From Crossiella sp. SN42 (GTDB lineage: Bacteria > Actinomycetota > Actinomycetes > Mycobacteriales > Pseudonocardiaceae), in NCBI RefSeq assembly GCF_023897065.1, contig NZ_JAMHIV010000037.1, positions 39,941 through 103,940 on the forward strand: 64,000 nucleotides of DNA, in the 5' to 3' direction. Positions 41,486-49,522 of the stretch are shown in pieces. The notes under the pieces were generated by a model, which was not told where the DNA came from, ran no database searches, and saw only the letters and a list, made by a program, of their open reading frames with translations. The translations under genes were made by a program, and so were the position numbers. Numbering within the stretch: the first letter of the stretch is position 1; the number at the start of each line of letters is the position of its first letter.

Positions 41486-43183
41486 TCAGTACACGCAGCG
41501 GACACCGTTGGCGGTGATCGGCTCGTCCGCCTCCACCGGCTGCCGCCGGGCGGGCTCGCCGACCGCTCCATCCAAACGCACCTGCCCCGGCCCGCCCAAC
41601 CGCGCAGGTGGCGAGGTCGACGGCGGCGGCTCCGGCTTGGTCAGCCCGGCCACGAACGAGCGGACCTGCTCCCGGTCCACGGTGACGATGCTCTGGCCGC
41701 GGTCGTTGCGGGCGCCCACGCCGGTGACCGGGATGGTGCGGAACTCCACGTTGCCGCCTGCCAGGCCCTGCATCTGCTGGGCGAAGCGCAGCGGGTCCCA
41801 GCCCGCGTCCATCACGATCGACTTCTTCGCCGCCTCCATCAGCGCGCCCAGCTTGCCCGGGTTGGTCAGCGTGCCGGAGGAGAGGATCTTGTTCACCACC
41901 GAGGCCATGAACACCTGCTGGCGCACGATGCGGTCCAGGTCGCTGCGCGGCAACCCGTTGCGCTGCCGGACGAAGGCCAGCGCGTCACCGCCGGCGATGG
42001 TCTGCGGACCGGCCCGGAAACTGGCCCCGGAGTCCGGGTCGCTGGTGGAGCGGCGCAGGCACACGTCCACCCCGCCGACCGCCTCGGTGAGCAGGTAGAA
42101 GCCGTACAGGTTGACCTCGGCGTAGTGGTCGATGCGCAGCCCGGTCAGCTCCTGCACGGTCTGCGCCAGCGCCAGCCGCCCGCCCTGGTGCGACTCCTTG
42201 TCCAACCGCGCGTGGTCGCGCACACCCTCGGCCTTGAGCTGGTCGATCCGCCGGTTCTTGCCCCTGGAGTAGGCGGAGTTGATCTTCTCCTCGCCGATGC
42301 CGGGCACCGTGGTGTAGGTGTCGCGCGGGATGGAGATGGCGGTGGCCCTGCGGCCGTCGTCGGGCACCCGCAGCACGATGATGGTGTCGGTGTTCACCCC
42401 GCCGTCGTTGGCCTCGGTGCGCAGCTTCTTCAACAGCGCGGCGGGCAATGGATTGCCCTCGGCGTCGGTGCGGCTGTCGCTGCCCACCAGCAGGATGTCG
42501 GTGGCCCCGTCCTTGGCCTCCGGCGCGTTCGGCGCCTGGCCGAGCTCGGTGATCAGGTCGGTGGTGGTGACGTTGTCCTCGATCCGCGACACCGTGGCCC
42601 AGCTGATCCCGGTCGCGGTGAGCACCGCCACCGAGAGCAGCGCGGCGACGGTGCGCGCCGAGACCAGCCCCGCGGTCTTCCACCGGCTGCGGCGCCGGGG
42701 TGCGGCGGGCGGCTCGGCGCCGTCCAGCGGCGCCCACTTCGGTTGCGGCCCAACGGCTGCCGCGGCCAGACCGGCCTCGTCGCGGTCGCGCGGGTCGTCG
42801 TCGGCCGGGGTGTCGTCGCGCGCTTCGGCGGCCCGCTCGGCCACTTCGACGTCGCGTGCGTCGGTGGCGTGCCCGGCGACTTCAACGTCGTCGCTCGTGT
42901 CGGCGGCCTGCCTGGCGACTTCGGTGTCATCGGGTGCGTCGGTGGACTGCCCGGCCACTTCGGCGTCGTCGCGCGAGCCGGCGGCCTGCCCGGTCGCCGC
43001 TGCCTTGTCCGTCGCCTCGGTCTTGTCCGCCGCGTCGGCAGCCCGCCCGGCTGCCGACGCGACGTCGTCCTGCTGCTCGTGCTCGGCGGCCCGCCCGGCC
43101 GCCGTGGTGTCCGCTTCGGTTTCCCTGTCCCCGGCCGACGCTCGCGCGCCGTCCTGGTTCGGACGTGGTCCTTGCTCCTCCAC
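41486..43183 (-). CDS. LytR-CpsA-Psr (LCP) family protein
   Basis: 565 residues. A long Ala/Asp/Glu-rich cytoplasmic N-terminus (about 1-160), one membrane helix (about 170-195), and an extracellular LCP domain with ATDILLVGSDSRTDAEGN, ISIPRDTYTTVPG, KINSAYSRG, AVGGVDVCL and GDALAFVRQRNGLPRSDLDR (the conserved Asp/Arg set). LCP enzymes move polyprenyl-phosphate-linked polymers, here probably arabinogalactan, to peptidoglycan. No LytR_C domain is seen, unlike the upstream copy. Confidence 0.93.
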   Translation of the reverse strand: MEEQGPRPNQDGARASAGDRETEADTTAAGRAAEHEQQDDVASAAGRAADAADKTEATDKAAATGQAAGSRDDAEVAGQSTDAPDDTEVARQAADTSDDVEVAGHATDARDVEVAERAAEARDDTPADDDPRDRDEAGLAAAAVGPQPKWAPLDGAEPPAAPRRRSRWKTAGLVSARTVAALLSVAVLTATGISWATVSRIEDNVTTTDLITELGQAPNAPEAKDGATDILLVGSDSRTDAEGNPLPAALLKKLRTEANDGGVNTDTIIVLRVPDDGRRATAISIPRDTYTTVPGIGEEKINSAYSRGKNRRIDQLKAEGVRDHARLDKESHQGGRLALAQTVQELTGLRIDHYAEVNLYGFYLLTEAVGGVDVCLRRSTSDPDSGASFRAGPQTIAGGDALAFVRQRNGLPRSDLDRIVRQQVFMASVVNKILSSGTLTNPGKLGALMEAAKKSIVMDAGWDPLRFAQQMQGLAGGNVEFRTIPVTGVGARNDRGQSIVTVDREQVRSFVAGLTKPEPPPSTSPPARLGGPGQVRLDGAVGEPARRQPVEADEPITANGVRCVY

Positions 43184-43228
43184 GTCCCCGCCTCCCTGTT
43201 GAACGTGCTGATTTCCCCCGTCACCAGC

Positions 43229-44908
43229 CTAGTTCACGCAGGTGACACCCTCGGCCGTGATCGGCTCATTGCCCGGGGCGGCGGCTGGGCCGACCGAGTC
43301 CACCCCATCGAGTGACACCGGTCCGGCCGCGGCCAGGCCGCTCCGGCCGGGGCCCTTGTAGTCCTTGCCGAGGTAGACCTCCACGGTGCCGGCGACCACC
43401 TTCGCGTGCTCCTCCGCGGGCACCCCGCCCAGGGCCGCGGCGACCTTGTCCCCGTTGGCCTTCTCGCCCTTGGCGTAGCGCACCACGGTCTTCGCCCTGG
43501 CCGGCGCGTTGTCGCTCTTGCCCTTGGGGAAACCCTTGGCGGCCAACGCGTCCTGCACCTTGGTGGCCAGGCCGGTGGTGGTCGTGGTGTTGAACACGTC
43601 CACCTTGACCGCCGCGGTGTCGTTGCCGCTGCCGCCACTGCTGGTGGGGGTGGTGCTGGACGGCGCGGCCGGGCCGCCGGTGATCAGCTGCTTGGCGAAC
43701 TCCTTGACCTTCGCCGGGTTGACGCTGAACACGTCCTGCCCGTCCGGGCTCTTGATCGAGTCGCCGACCGGCATGGTCTCGAAGCTGATCCGGCCGCCCG
43801 CCATGCCCTGCATCTGCTGGGCGAAGGCGATCACGTCCCAGTGCTGGTCCAGCACGATCGACTTCTTCAGCGCCTCGATCAGGTTGGTCAGCTTGGTGCT
43901 GTCGGTCAGCGTGCCGCCGGAGAGGATCTTCTTCGCCAGACCGGCCATGAACACCTGCTGGCGCACCACCCGGTCCAGGTCGCTGCGCGGCAGGCCGTAG
44001 CGCTGGCGGACGAAGGCCAGCGCGTCGCCGCCGGAGATGGTCTGCGGGCCCGCCTTGAAGTTCGCGCCGGACTTCTCGTCCTTGGTGGCCTTGTTCAGGC
44101 ACACGTCCACGCCGCCGACGGCCTTGGTGATCTCGTAGAAGCCGAGCAGGTTCACCTCGGCGTAGTGGTCGATGTCCACCCCCGACAGGTTCTCCAGGGT
44201 CTTGATCAGCACCTTGGAACCCGCGGTGTTGGCCTCGCGCTCCTGCTCCGGCTTGGGCTTGCCGGAGTTGCGCAGCTGTTTCAGCGCGGCGTTGCGGCCG
44301 AAGGCGTAGGCGGAGTTGACCTTGTTCTTGCCGTGGCCGGGCACCTCGACGTAGGAGTCGCGCGGGAAGGACATCGCGCTGGCCTTGCTGCCGTCGTTGG
44401 GGATGCGGATCAGGATCAGCGAGTCGGTGAGGTGGCCCTCGTTGTCGCCGGCGCGCAGCTCCTGGAGGATCTGCTTGGGCAGCGGGTTGCCCTGCGCGTC
44501 CACCCTGGAGTCGTTGCCCACCAGCAGGATGTCGGTGGCGCCGTCGGCCGCGGTGCCGGTCCGCTTCTCGATCACGTCGTTCTTGGTGAGCCCGTCCTGC
44601 AGGTCGCCGAGCTTGCCGTAGGCGAACCCGGCGACCAGCAGCACGGTGGCCGAGGTGATCGCGACCACGGTCTTGGCCGCGCGCAGCGCCTGCCGCTTGC
44701 CCTGCTGCTGGGCGGAGAGCTTCGGGGCCGCCTTGGCGGGGGCAGCCGGGCGGGGTCTGGCCTGTTCCCGCGGTGCCGGACGGCCGCCTCCCTGACGTGC
44801 CGCACCCGCTTCCGGGGTTGGACGTCTCCGGTCGCCCTGGCTGGCAGGCGGCGCGGGGCGGCGAGGGCGGCCATAAGGGTCGCCGGGCCGCTGGGGCCGG
44901 TCGTCCAA
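43229..44908 (-). CDS. LCP family protein with C-terminal LytR_C domain
   Basis: 559 residues from TTG 44908, preferred because GGGAGGAG ends 7 nt before it; the frame is open to ATG 44980, which would translate the ribosome site. Basic Pro-rich N-terminus, membrane helix (about 80-105), LCP domain (about 115-400) with GATDILLVGNDSRVDAQGN, MSFPRDSYVEVPG, AVGGVDVCLNKAT and GDALAFVRQRYGLPRSDLDR, then LytR_C (about 435-530) beginning VKVDVFNTTTTTGLATKVQD. The order matches mycobacterial CpsA (Rv3267). Divergent from rmlB. Confidence 0.93.
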   Translation of the reverse strand: MDDRPQRPGDPYGRPRRPAPPASQGDRRRPTPEAGAARQGGGRPAPREQARPRPAAPAKAAPKLSAQQQGKRQALRAAKTVVAITSATVLLVAGFAYGKLGDLQDGLTKNDVIEKRTGTAADGATDILLVGNDSRVDAQGNPLPKQILQELRAGDNEGHLTDSLILIRIPNDGSKASAMSFPRDSYVEVPGHGKNKVNSAYAFGRNAALKQLRNSGKPKPEQEREANTAGSKVLIKTLENLSGVDIDHYAEVNLLGFYEITKAVGGVDVCLNKATKDEKSGANFKAGPQTISGGDALAFVRQRYGLPRSDLDRVVRQQVFMAGLAKKILSGGTLTDSTKLTNLIEALKKSIVLDQHWDVIAFAQQMQGMAGGRISFETMPVGDSIKSPDGQDVFSVNPAKVKEFAKQLITGGPAAPSSTTPTSSGGSGNDTAAVKVDVFNTTTTTGLATKVQDALAAKGFPKGKSDNAPARAKTVVRYAKGEKANGDKVAAALGGVPAEEHAKVVAGTVEVYLGKDYKGPGRSGLAAAGPVSLDGVDSVGPAAAPGNEPITAEGVTCVN

Positions 44909-45077
44909 CTCCGTTCTCCTCCCGGTTGAATCGCACCAGATTATCGGTGGTGCGGCGCCCCGTTCGCCGGTCGCCGACATAACGTGGACGCATCAGACAG
45001 TTTCCTGGTTGCTACTCGTGACAGACTGCGACCGGATTGGCGCCAGATCGCGCGGCAGGGTTTTGGGGAGGATACGG

Positions 45078-46070
45078 ATGAAGGTTCTGGTCACAGGCGG
45101 TGCCGGGTTCATCGGCTCCCATTACGTGCGCCAGCTGCTCGGCGGCGCGTACCCGGCGTTCGCCGAGGCGGAGGTGACCGTGCTGGACAAGCTGACCTAC
45201 GCGGGCACCCGGACCAACCTCGCGCCGGTGGCGAACGACCCCCGGCTGACCTTCGTCGAGGGTGACATCTGCGACCCCGAGCTGGTGCGCAAGCTCATGT
45301 CCGGCCAGGACGTGGTGGTGCACTTCGCGGCCGAGTCGCACGTCGACCGGTCCATCCTGGGCGCGGCCGACTTCGTGCTGACCAACGTGCTGGGCACGCA
45401 GACCCTGCTGCAGGGCGCGCTGGAGGCCAACGTCGGCCGGTTCGTGCACGTCAGCACGGACGAGGTGTACGGCTCCATCGAGACCGGCTCCTGGACCGAG
45501 GAGCACATCCTGGAGCCCAACTCCCCGTACTCAGCCTCCAAGGCCAGCTCGGACCTGCTGGCCCGCTCCTACTTCCGCACGCACGGCCTGCCGGTCTGCG
45601 TCACCAGGTGCTCGAACAACTACGGTCCGTACCAGTTCCCGGAGAAGGTCATCCCGCTGTTCGTGACCAATCTCATCGACGGCAAGAAGGTGCCGCTCTA
45701 CGGCGACGGCCTCAACGTGCGCGACTGGCTGCACGTGGACGACCACTGCCGCGGCATCCAGTTGGTCGCCGAGGGCGGGCGCGCGGGTGAGATCTACAAC
45801 ATCGGCGGCGGCACCGAGCTGACCAACAAGGAGCTGACCGGCCTGCTGCTGGAGGCCACCGGCACCGACTGGGACAGTGTGACTCCGGTCACCGACCGCA
45901 AGGGCCACGACCGCCGCTACTCGGTGGACATCACCAAGATCAGCACCGAGCTGGGCTACGCGCCGCAGGTGCCCTTCGCCGACGGCCTGGCCCAGACCGT
46001 GGCCTGGTACCGGGACAACCGCGCCTGGTGGGAGCCGCTCAAGCAGCGCGCCGAACTGGCCAAGGGCTGA
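45078..46070 (+). CDS. rmlB: dTDP-glucose 4,6-dehydratase
   Basis: 330 residues from ATG 45078 (GGGGAGGA upstream; the frame extends 69 nt further). NAD-binding GGAGFIGSHYV at the start, HFAAESHVDRSI, STDEVYGSI, and the catalytic YSASKASSDLL (Tyr-x3-Lys). Second step of dTDP-L-rhamnose synthesis. It is paired with rmlD 4 bp downstream and near WbbL, which uses the product. Confidence 0.96.
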   Translation: MKVLVTGGAGFIGSHYVRQLLGGAYPAFAEAEVTVLDKLTYAGTRTNLAPVANDPRLTFVEGDICDPELVRKLMSGQDVVVHFAAESHVDRSILGAADFVLTNVLGTQTLLQGALEANVGRFVHVSTDEVYGSIETGSWTEEHILEPNSPYSASKASSDLLARSYFRTHGLPVCVTRCSNNYGPYQFPEKVIPLFVTNLIDGKKVPLYGDGLNVRDWLHVDDHCRGIQLVAEGGRAGEIYNIGGGTELTNKELTGLLLEATGTDWDSVTPVTDRKGHDRRYSVDITKISTELGYAPQVPFADGLAQTVAWYRDNRAWWEPLKQRAELAKG

Positions 46071-46074
46071 GCCG

Positions 46075-46992
46075 GTGCCCGGACTCGGACTGCTCGTCAC
46101 CGGCGGCCGCGGCCAGCTCGGTCACGACCTGGCCAGGCTTGCCTCCACAAAGGACAGTTGGCTGGTGCACGCGCCCGGCTCGGCCGAGCTGGACGTCAGC
46201 GAGCCGGACGCGGTCGAGGACGCGGTGCACGGGATCGCTTGCGGGGCAAGGGACACCGGGCTGCGGCCGGTGGTCATCAGCGCGGGCGCCTACACCGCGG
46301 TGGATGCCGCAGAGACCGACGAGGACCGCGCGCTTGCGATCAACGGCACCGGCCCCGGCCTGCTCGCGAAGGCTTGTGCGGCAAGGGATGTGCCGCTGAT
46401 CCACCTCTCCACCGACTACGTCTTCCCCGGCGACAGCACCCGGCCGTACGAGCCCAGCGACGCCACCGGCCCCCGGTCGGCCTACGGGCGGACCAAGCTG
46501 GCCGGGGAGCGGGCGGTGCTGGAGTCCGGCGCGCAGGGCTGGGTGGTGCGCACCCAGTGGGTCTACGGCGAGGCCGGCAAGAACTTCGTGCGCACCATGG
46601 TCCGGCTGGAGGCCAGCAGGGACACCGTGTCCGTGGTGGACGACCAGGTGGGCTGCCCGACCTGGACCGCGGACCTGGCCGCCGGACTGCTCCGGCTGGC
46701 CGAGCTCGCGGCCGGCCCGAACCCGCCGGAGCAGCGGCTGCTGCACTGCGCGGGCGGCGGGGAGACCAGCTGGTACCGCTTCACCCAGGCCATCTTCGAG
46801 GAGCTGGGCGCGGATCCGGCGCGGGTGAAGCCGTGCACCTCCGCGGAGTTCCCCAGTCCGGTCAAGCGCCCGCCGTACTCGGTGCTGTCGCCGAAGTCCT
46901 GGGAGTCGGCAGGCCTGACGCCGCTGCGGCCCTGGCGCGAGGCGCTGGCCGCGGCCTTCGCCGAACGCGGCGAGCAGTTCCGCACCCCCTGA
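46075..46992 (+). CDS. rmlD: dTDP-4-dehydrorhamnose reductase
   Basis: 305 residues from GTG 46075. LLVTGGRGQLGHDLARLAS is the NADPH site, SAGAYTAVDAAETDEDRAL a family signature, HLSTDYVFPGD and YGRTKLAGERAVLE hold the catalytic residues. Last step of dTDP-L-rhamnose formation. C-terminal RPPYSVLSPKSWESAGL is typical. rmlA and rmlC are not in the window. A hairpin follows at 47003. Confidence 0.95.
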   Translation: MPGLGLLVTGGRGQLGHDLARLASTKDSWLVHAPGSAELDVSEPDAVEDAVHGIACGARDTGLRPVVISAGAYTAVDAAETDEDRALAINGTGPGLLAKACAARDVPLIHLSTDYVFPGDSTRPYEPSDATGPRSAYGRTKLAGERAVLESGAQGWVVRTQWVYGEAGKNFVRTMVRLEASRDTVSVVDDQVGCPTWTADLAAGLLRLAELAAGPNPPEQRLLHCAGGGETSWYRFTQAIFEELGADPARVKPCTSAEFPSPVKRPPYSVLSPKSWESAGLTPLRPWREALAAAFAERGEQFRTP

Positions 46993-47002
46993 CCCACGTA
47001 CG

Positions 47003-47035
47003 ACACCCGTCGTACGCCGGGCGTACGGCGGGTGT
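47003..47035 (+). terminator. hairpin terminator after rmlD
   Basis: ACACCC-GT-CGTACGCC pairs with GGCGTACG-GC-GGGTGT in a tight hairpin 11 nt after the rmlD stop, with one internal mismatched pair region. Confidence 0.6.
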
Positions 47036-47107
47036 TGTGGCCGGGTCGGGGGAGCGGTCGGGGATGGGCCGGATGTCCGGCAGCCCCGGCGCGATGACGC
47101 TGGGGGC

Positions 47108-47758
47108 ATGGCGAAATCGGGCGCGCAGCGAGCGCGGAACCTGTTGGTGTGGCTGCACGTGCTCAGTTCGGTGGGCTGGCTGGCGCTGGCCCTGACCCTG
47201 TGCGTGCTGATCAGCTACGGCATCGGCGCGGAGCCGGGACTGCGGCTGGCCGCCTTCCGGATGGCCGAGGTGCTCGACGTCCAGCTGTTGCAGATCCTCG
47301 GCGAGACCTCGGCCTTCACCGGCTTCATGCTCTCCGCGCTGACCTCGTGGGGCTACTTCCGGCACTGGTGGGTGCTGACCAAGTTCGTGATCACGCTGGC
47401 ACAGCTCTACGTCGGCATCTTCATCCTCAGCGGGAACCTGCACGAGTCGGTGCGGGCGGCGGAGGCCGGCGGGATCGGGCCCGCGGTGTGGCTGGCGGTG
47501 GCCTCGGCGCTGATGGCGGGCGGATTCGCCTTCCAGGCCTGGCTTTCGGTGGCCAAGCCGGGCAAGCGGACGCCGTGGACTCCGCCCGGCAAGCTGCCCG
47601 CGGCTCCGGTCTCGCACGTCTACGCGGCCAGCGCGGTGCCGGTGCTGGCCTTCGCGCTGGGGCTGTTCCTGCCCTGGGTGACGCCGCTGCTGATGCTGGG
47701 CGTGGTGCTCTGGTACTCGGCGCGGCGCGGGGTGAAGCTGCGGGTGGCGGCAGGCTGA
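47108..47758 (+). CDS. multi-pass membrane protein (DUF2269-like)
   Basis: 216 residues with four to five hydrophobic segments: LLVWLHVLSSVGWLALALTL, GETSAFTGFMLSALTSWGYF, WWVLTKFVITLAQLYVGIFI, AVWLAVASALMAGGFAF and AVPVLAFALGLFLPWVTPLL. WLHVLSSVGW is like the heme-associated or DUF2269 membrane families, but no function can be assigned. GACGCT-N6-ATG suggests a leaderless transcript. Confidence 0.75.
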   Translation: MAKSGAQRARNLLVWLHVLSSVGWLALALTLCVLISYGIGAEPGLRLAAFRMAEVLDVQLLQILGETSAFTGFMLSALTSWGYFRHWWVLTKFVITLAQLYVGIFILSGNLHESVRAAEAGGIGPAVWLAVASALMAGGFAFQAWLSVAKPGKRTPWTPPGKLPAAPVSHVYAASAVPVLAFALGLFLPWVTPLLMLGVVLWYSARRGVKLRVAAG

Positions 47759-47768
47759 CCCACAAGGG

Positions 47769-47807
47769 GCCCGACCGGCGCCCCTGGGGGTCAGGCGCCG
47801 GCCGGGC
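47769..47807. terminator. strong bidirectional terminator
   Basis: GCCCGACCGGCGCC (47769-47782) and GGCGCCGGCCGGGC (47794-47807) pair over 14 positions with one mismatch, loop 11 nt. It lies between convergent stop codons at 47758 and 47811. Confidence 0.75.
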
Positions 47808-47810
47808 TGG

Positions 47811-48707
47811 TCAGATGGTCGGCGGGAACGTTCCCGCGCGACCGAGCAGCGCGGGTGCGGGCCTGCCGAGGCGCTGGGCGAGCCAGCCTGCCGTCTCGGT
47901 CACCGCGATCATGTCCACACCGGTGCTCATACCCATCCGCTCCAGGGCGTAAACCACGTCTTCGGTGGCGATGTTGCCGGCCGCGCCAGGGGCGAACCGG
48001 CAGCCGCCGAAGCCACCGGCGGAGACGTCCAGCACCCGCACCCCGGCCTCCACCGCGGCGATCGCGTTCGCGTAGCCGGTGTTGCGGGCGTTGTGGAAGT
48101 GGCCGCGCAGCCGGATGCCCGGCGCGGCCGCGGCCACCTCGCTGATCAGCGCGCGCACCTGGTCGGGGGTGGCCACGCCGAGGGTGTCGGCCAGGGACAG
48201 CTCTGCTGGGCCGGTCGCGGCCACCTTCGCGGCCAACTCCACCACCTCGGACCTGGGCACCTCGCCGCTGAACGGGCAGCCGAAGGCGACCGCGATGCCC
48301 ACCGACACCGGCACCCCGGTGGCCAGCCCGGCCTTGGTCACCTCGGCCAGCTCGGTCAGCAGCTCGTCCCTGGACCGCCGCTCCTGCCGCTGGGCGAAGT
48401 CCTCGGTGGCGGGCAGCACGAACTGGGCCTCGTCCAGGTACGGCGCGGCCTCGCGCAGCGCGGCCTGGTCCGGCACCAGCGCGCCGTAGCGCAGGCCGGG
48501 CAGCCGGGGCAGGGCGCTGAGCACCTGCTGCGCGGCCGGGGAGAACGGCGGGCTGAACGAGGCCGCCTCGATCCGCCGCAGCCCGGCCGCGGCCAGGCAT
48601 TCCACCAGCTCGACGGTGTCCACCACGGACAGCGCGAGACCGCCGCCCGCCAGACCGTCCCTCGGGGCGACCTCGACCAGCTCAACAGCGTCCAAGGACG
48701 GCTCCAT
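47811..48707 (-). CDS. HMG-CoA lyase-like enzyme
   Basis: 298 residues from ATG 48707; upstream in-frame codons run through operator-like palindromes. HMGL barrel: LVEVAPRDGLAGGGLAL, LSLADTLGVATPDQVRALIS, RGHFHNARNTGYANAIAAVE and AGGFGGCRFAPGAAGNIATE (Cys signature with RFAPGA in place of PYAxGA). The substrate may be an HMG-like thioester. It faces a GntR regulator across a 115-bp region. Confidence 0.82.
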   Translation of the reverse strand: MEPSLDAVELVEVAPRDGLAGGGLALSVVDTVELVECLAAAGLRRIEAASFSPPFSPAAQQVLSALPRLPGLRYGALVPDQAALREAAPYLDEAQFVLPATEDFAQRQERRSRDELLTELAEVTKAGLATGVPVSVGIAVAFGCPFSGEVPRSEVVELAAKVAATGPAELSLADTLGVATPDQVRALISEVAAAAPGIRLRGHFHNARNTGYANAIAAVEAGVRVLDVSAGGFGGCRFAPGAAGNIATEDVVYALERMGMSTGVDMIAVTETAGWLAQRLGRPAPALLGRAGTFPPTI

Positions 48708-48800
48708 GTATACAAAGCGGAAGTTCGAGCGGAGCATCCAGGCGCTGGCAACTTGTGTCAAGTTGCTGCATCGCTCTAGTTTGCATACAAAATGATGCAG
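48707..48800. promoter_or_regulatory. GntR-type operator candidates in divergent promoter region
   Basis: TTTGCATACAAA (48780-48791, TTTG-N4-CAAA), TGTATACA at 48707-48714 and the arms CTGCAT (48766-48771) and ATGCAG (48795-48800) lie between the lyase and GntR genes. Dyad sites of this kind fit FadR/VanR-type GntR regulators and suggest control of both genes. Confidence 0.5.
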
Positions 48801-48822
48801 CTTGCATTTCGGAGCGTGACCG

Positions 48823-49467
48823 GTGGCGCTGGCGGCGGAGAAGGCGTACCAGACCCTGCGCGCGGGCATCCTGGACGGCACCTACGAGCCGACCGAACGC
48901 CTCGGCGAGGTGGACCTGGCCGAGGGCCTCGGCCTGTCCCGCACCCCGGTGCGGGAGGCGTTGCGGCGGCTGGAGGTCGAGGGCCTGGTCGAGCTGGAGC
49001 CGCATCGCGGTGCGCGGGTGGCCCAGTGGACCCGCGCGGACGTGGAGGAGCTCTACGACCTGCGGATGCTGCTGGAGTCCTTCCTGGCCAGGCGCGCCGC
49101 GAGCCGGATCAGCCAGACCGCGCTGGCCAGGCTGGCCCAGCTGCGCGATGCCATGGTCGCCGCCGCGGCGCCGGGGCCGGGTCAGGACCTGGCGCGGGTG
49201 GCCGAGGCGAACTGCGAGTTCCACGCCATCATCGGCGCGGCCGCGGCCAGTCCCCGGGTGCTCACCATGCTGACCACGGTGATCGAGATGCCGTTGGTGC
49301 TGCGCACCTTCCACCGCTACCAGCCCGCGGAGCTGGCCCGCAGCCTGTCCCACCACCGCGAACTGGTGGACGCGCTGACCGAGGGCGATCCGGACTGGGC
49401 GGAGGCGGTGATGCGCGCGCACGTGCTGGCCGCCAAGCGGGTGCTGCTGCGGGCACATACCAGGTAG
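48823..49467 (+). CDS. GntR-family regulator, FCD (FadR/VanR) type
   Basis: 214 residues from GTG 48823. N-terminal winged HTH: AYQTLRAGILDGTYEPTERL, LAEGLGLSRTPVREALRRLE and GLVELEPHRGARVA. Helical C-terminal FCD domain: LYDLRMLLESFLARRAASRI, HAIIGAAAASPRVLTM and HHRELVDALTEGDPDWAEAV (metal-site His residues). It probably responds to a carboxylate and controls the divergent lyase gene, perhaps also the hydantoinase-like gene downstream. Confidence 0.92.
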   Translation: MALAAEKAYQTLRAGILDGTYEPTERLGEVDLAEGLGLSRTPVREALRRLEVEGLVELEPHRGARVAQWTRADVEELYDLRMLLESFLARRAASRISQTALARLAQLRDAMVAAAAPGPGQDLARVAEANCEFHAIIGAAAASPRVLTMLTTVIEMPLVLRTFHRYQPAELARSLSHHRELVDALTEGDPDWAEAVMRAHVLAAKRVLLRAHTR

Positions 49468-49510
49468 GCCGGTTGGGCCTGGCGGCGGAAGTCCGCGCGC
49501 GGCACGCGCG

Positions 49511-49516
49511 TAGGGT
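49511..49516 (+). promoter_or_regulatory. -10 element of leaderless hydantoinase-like gene promoter
   Basis: TAGGGT, 6 nt before GTG 49523, the same leaderless layout as birA. It means the gene has its own promoter downstream of the GntR gene. Confidence 0.45.
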
Positions 49517-49522
49517 CATCTA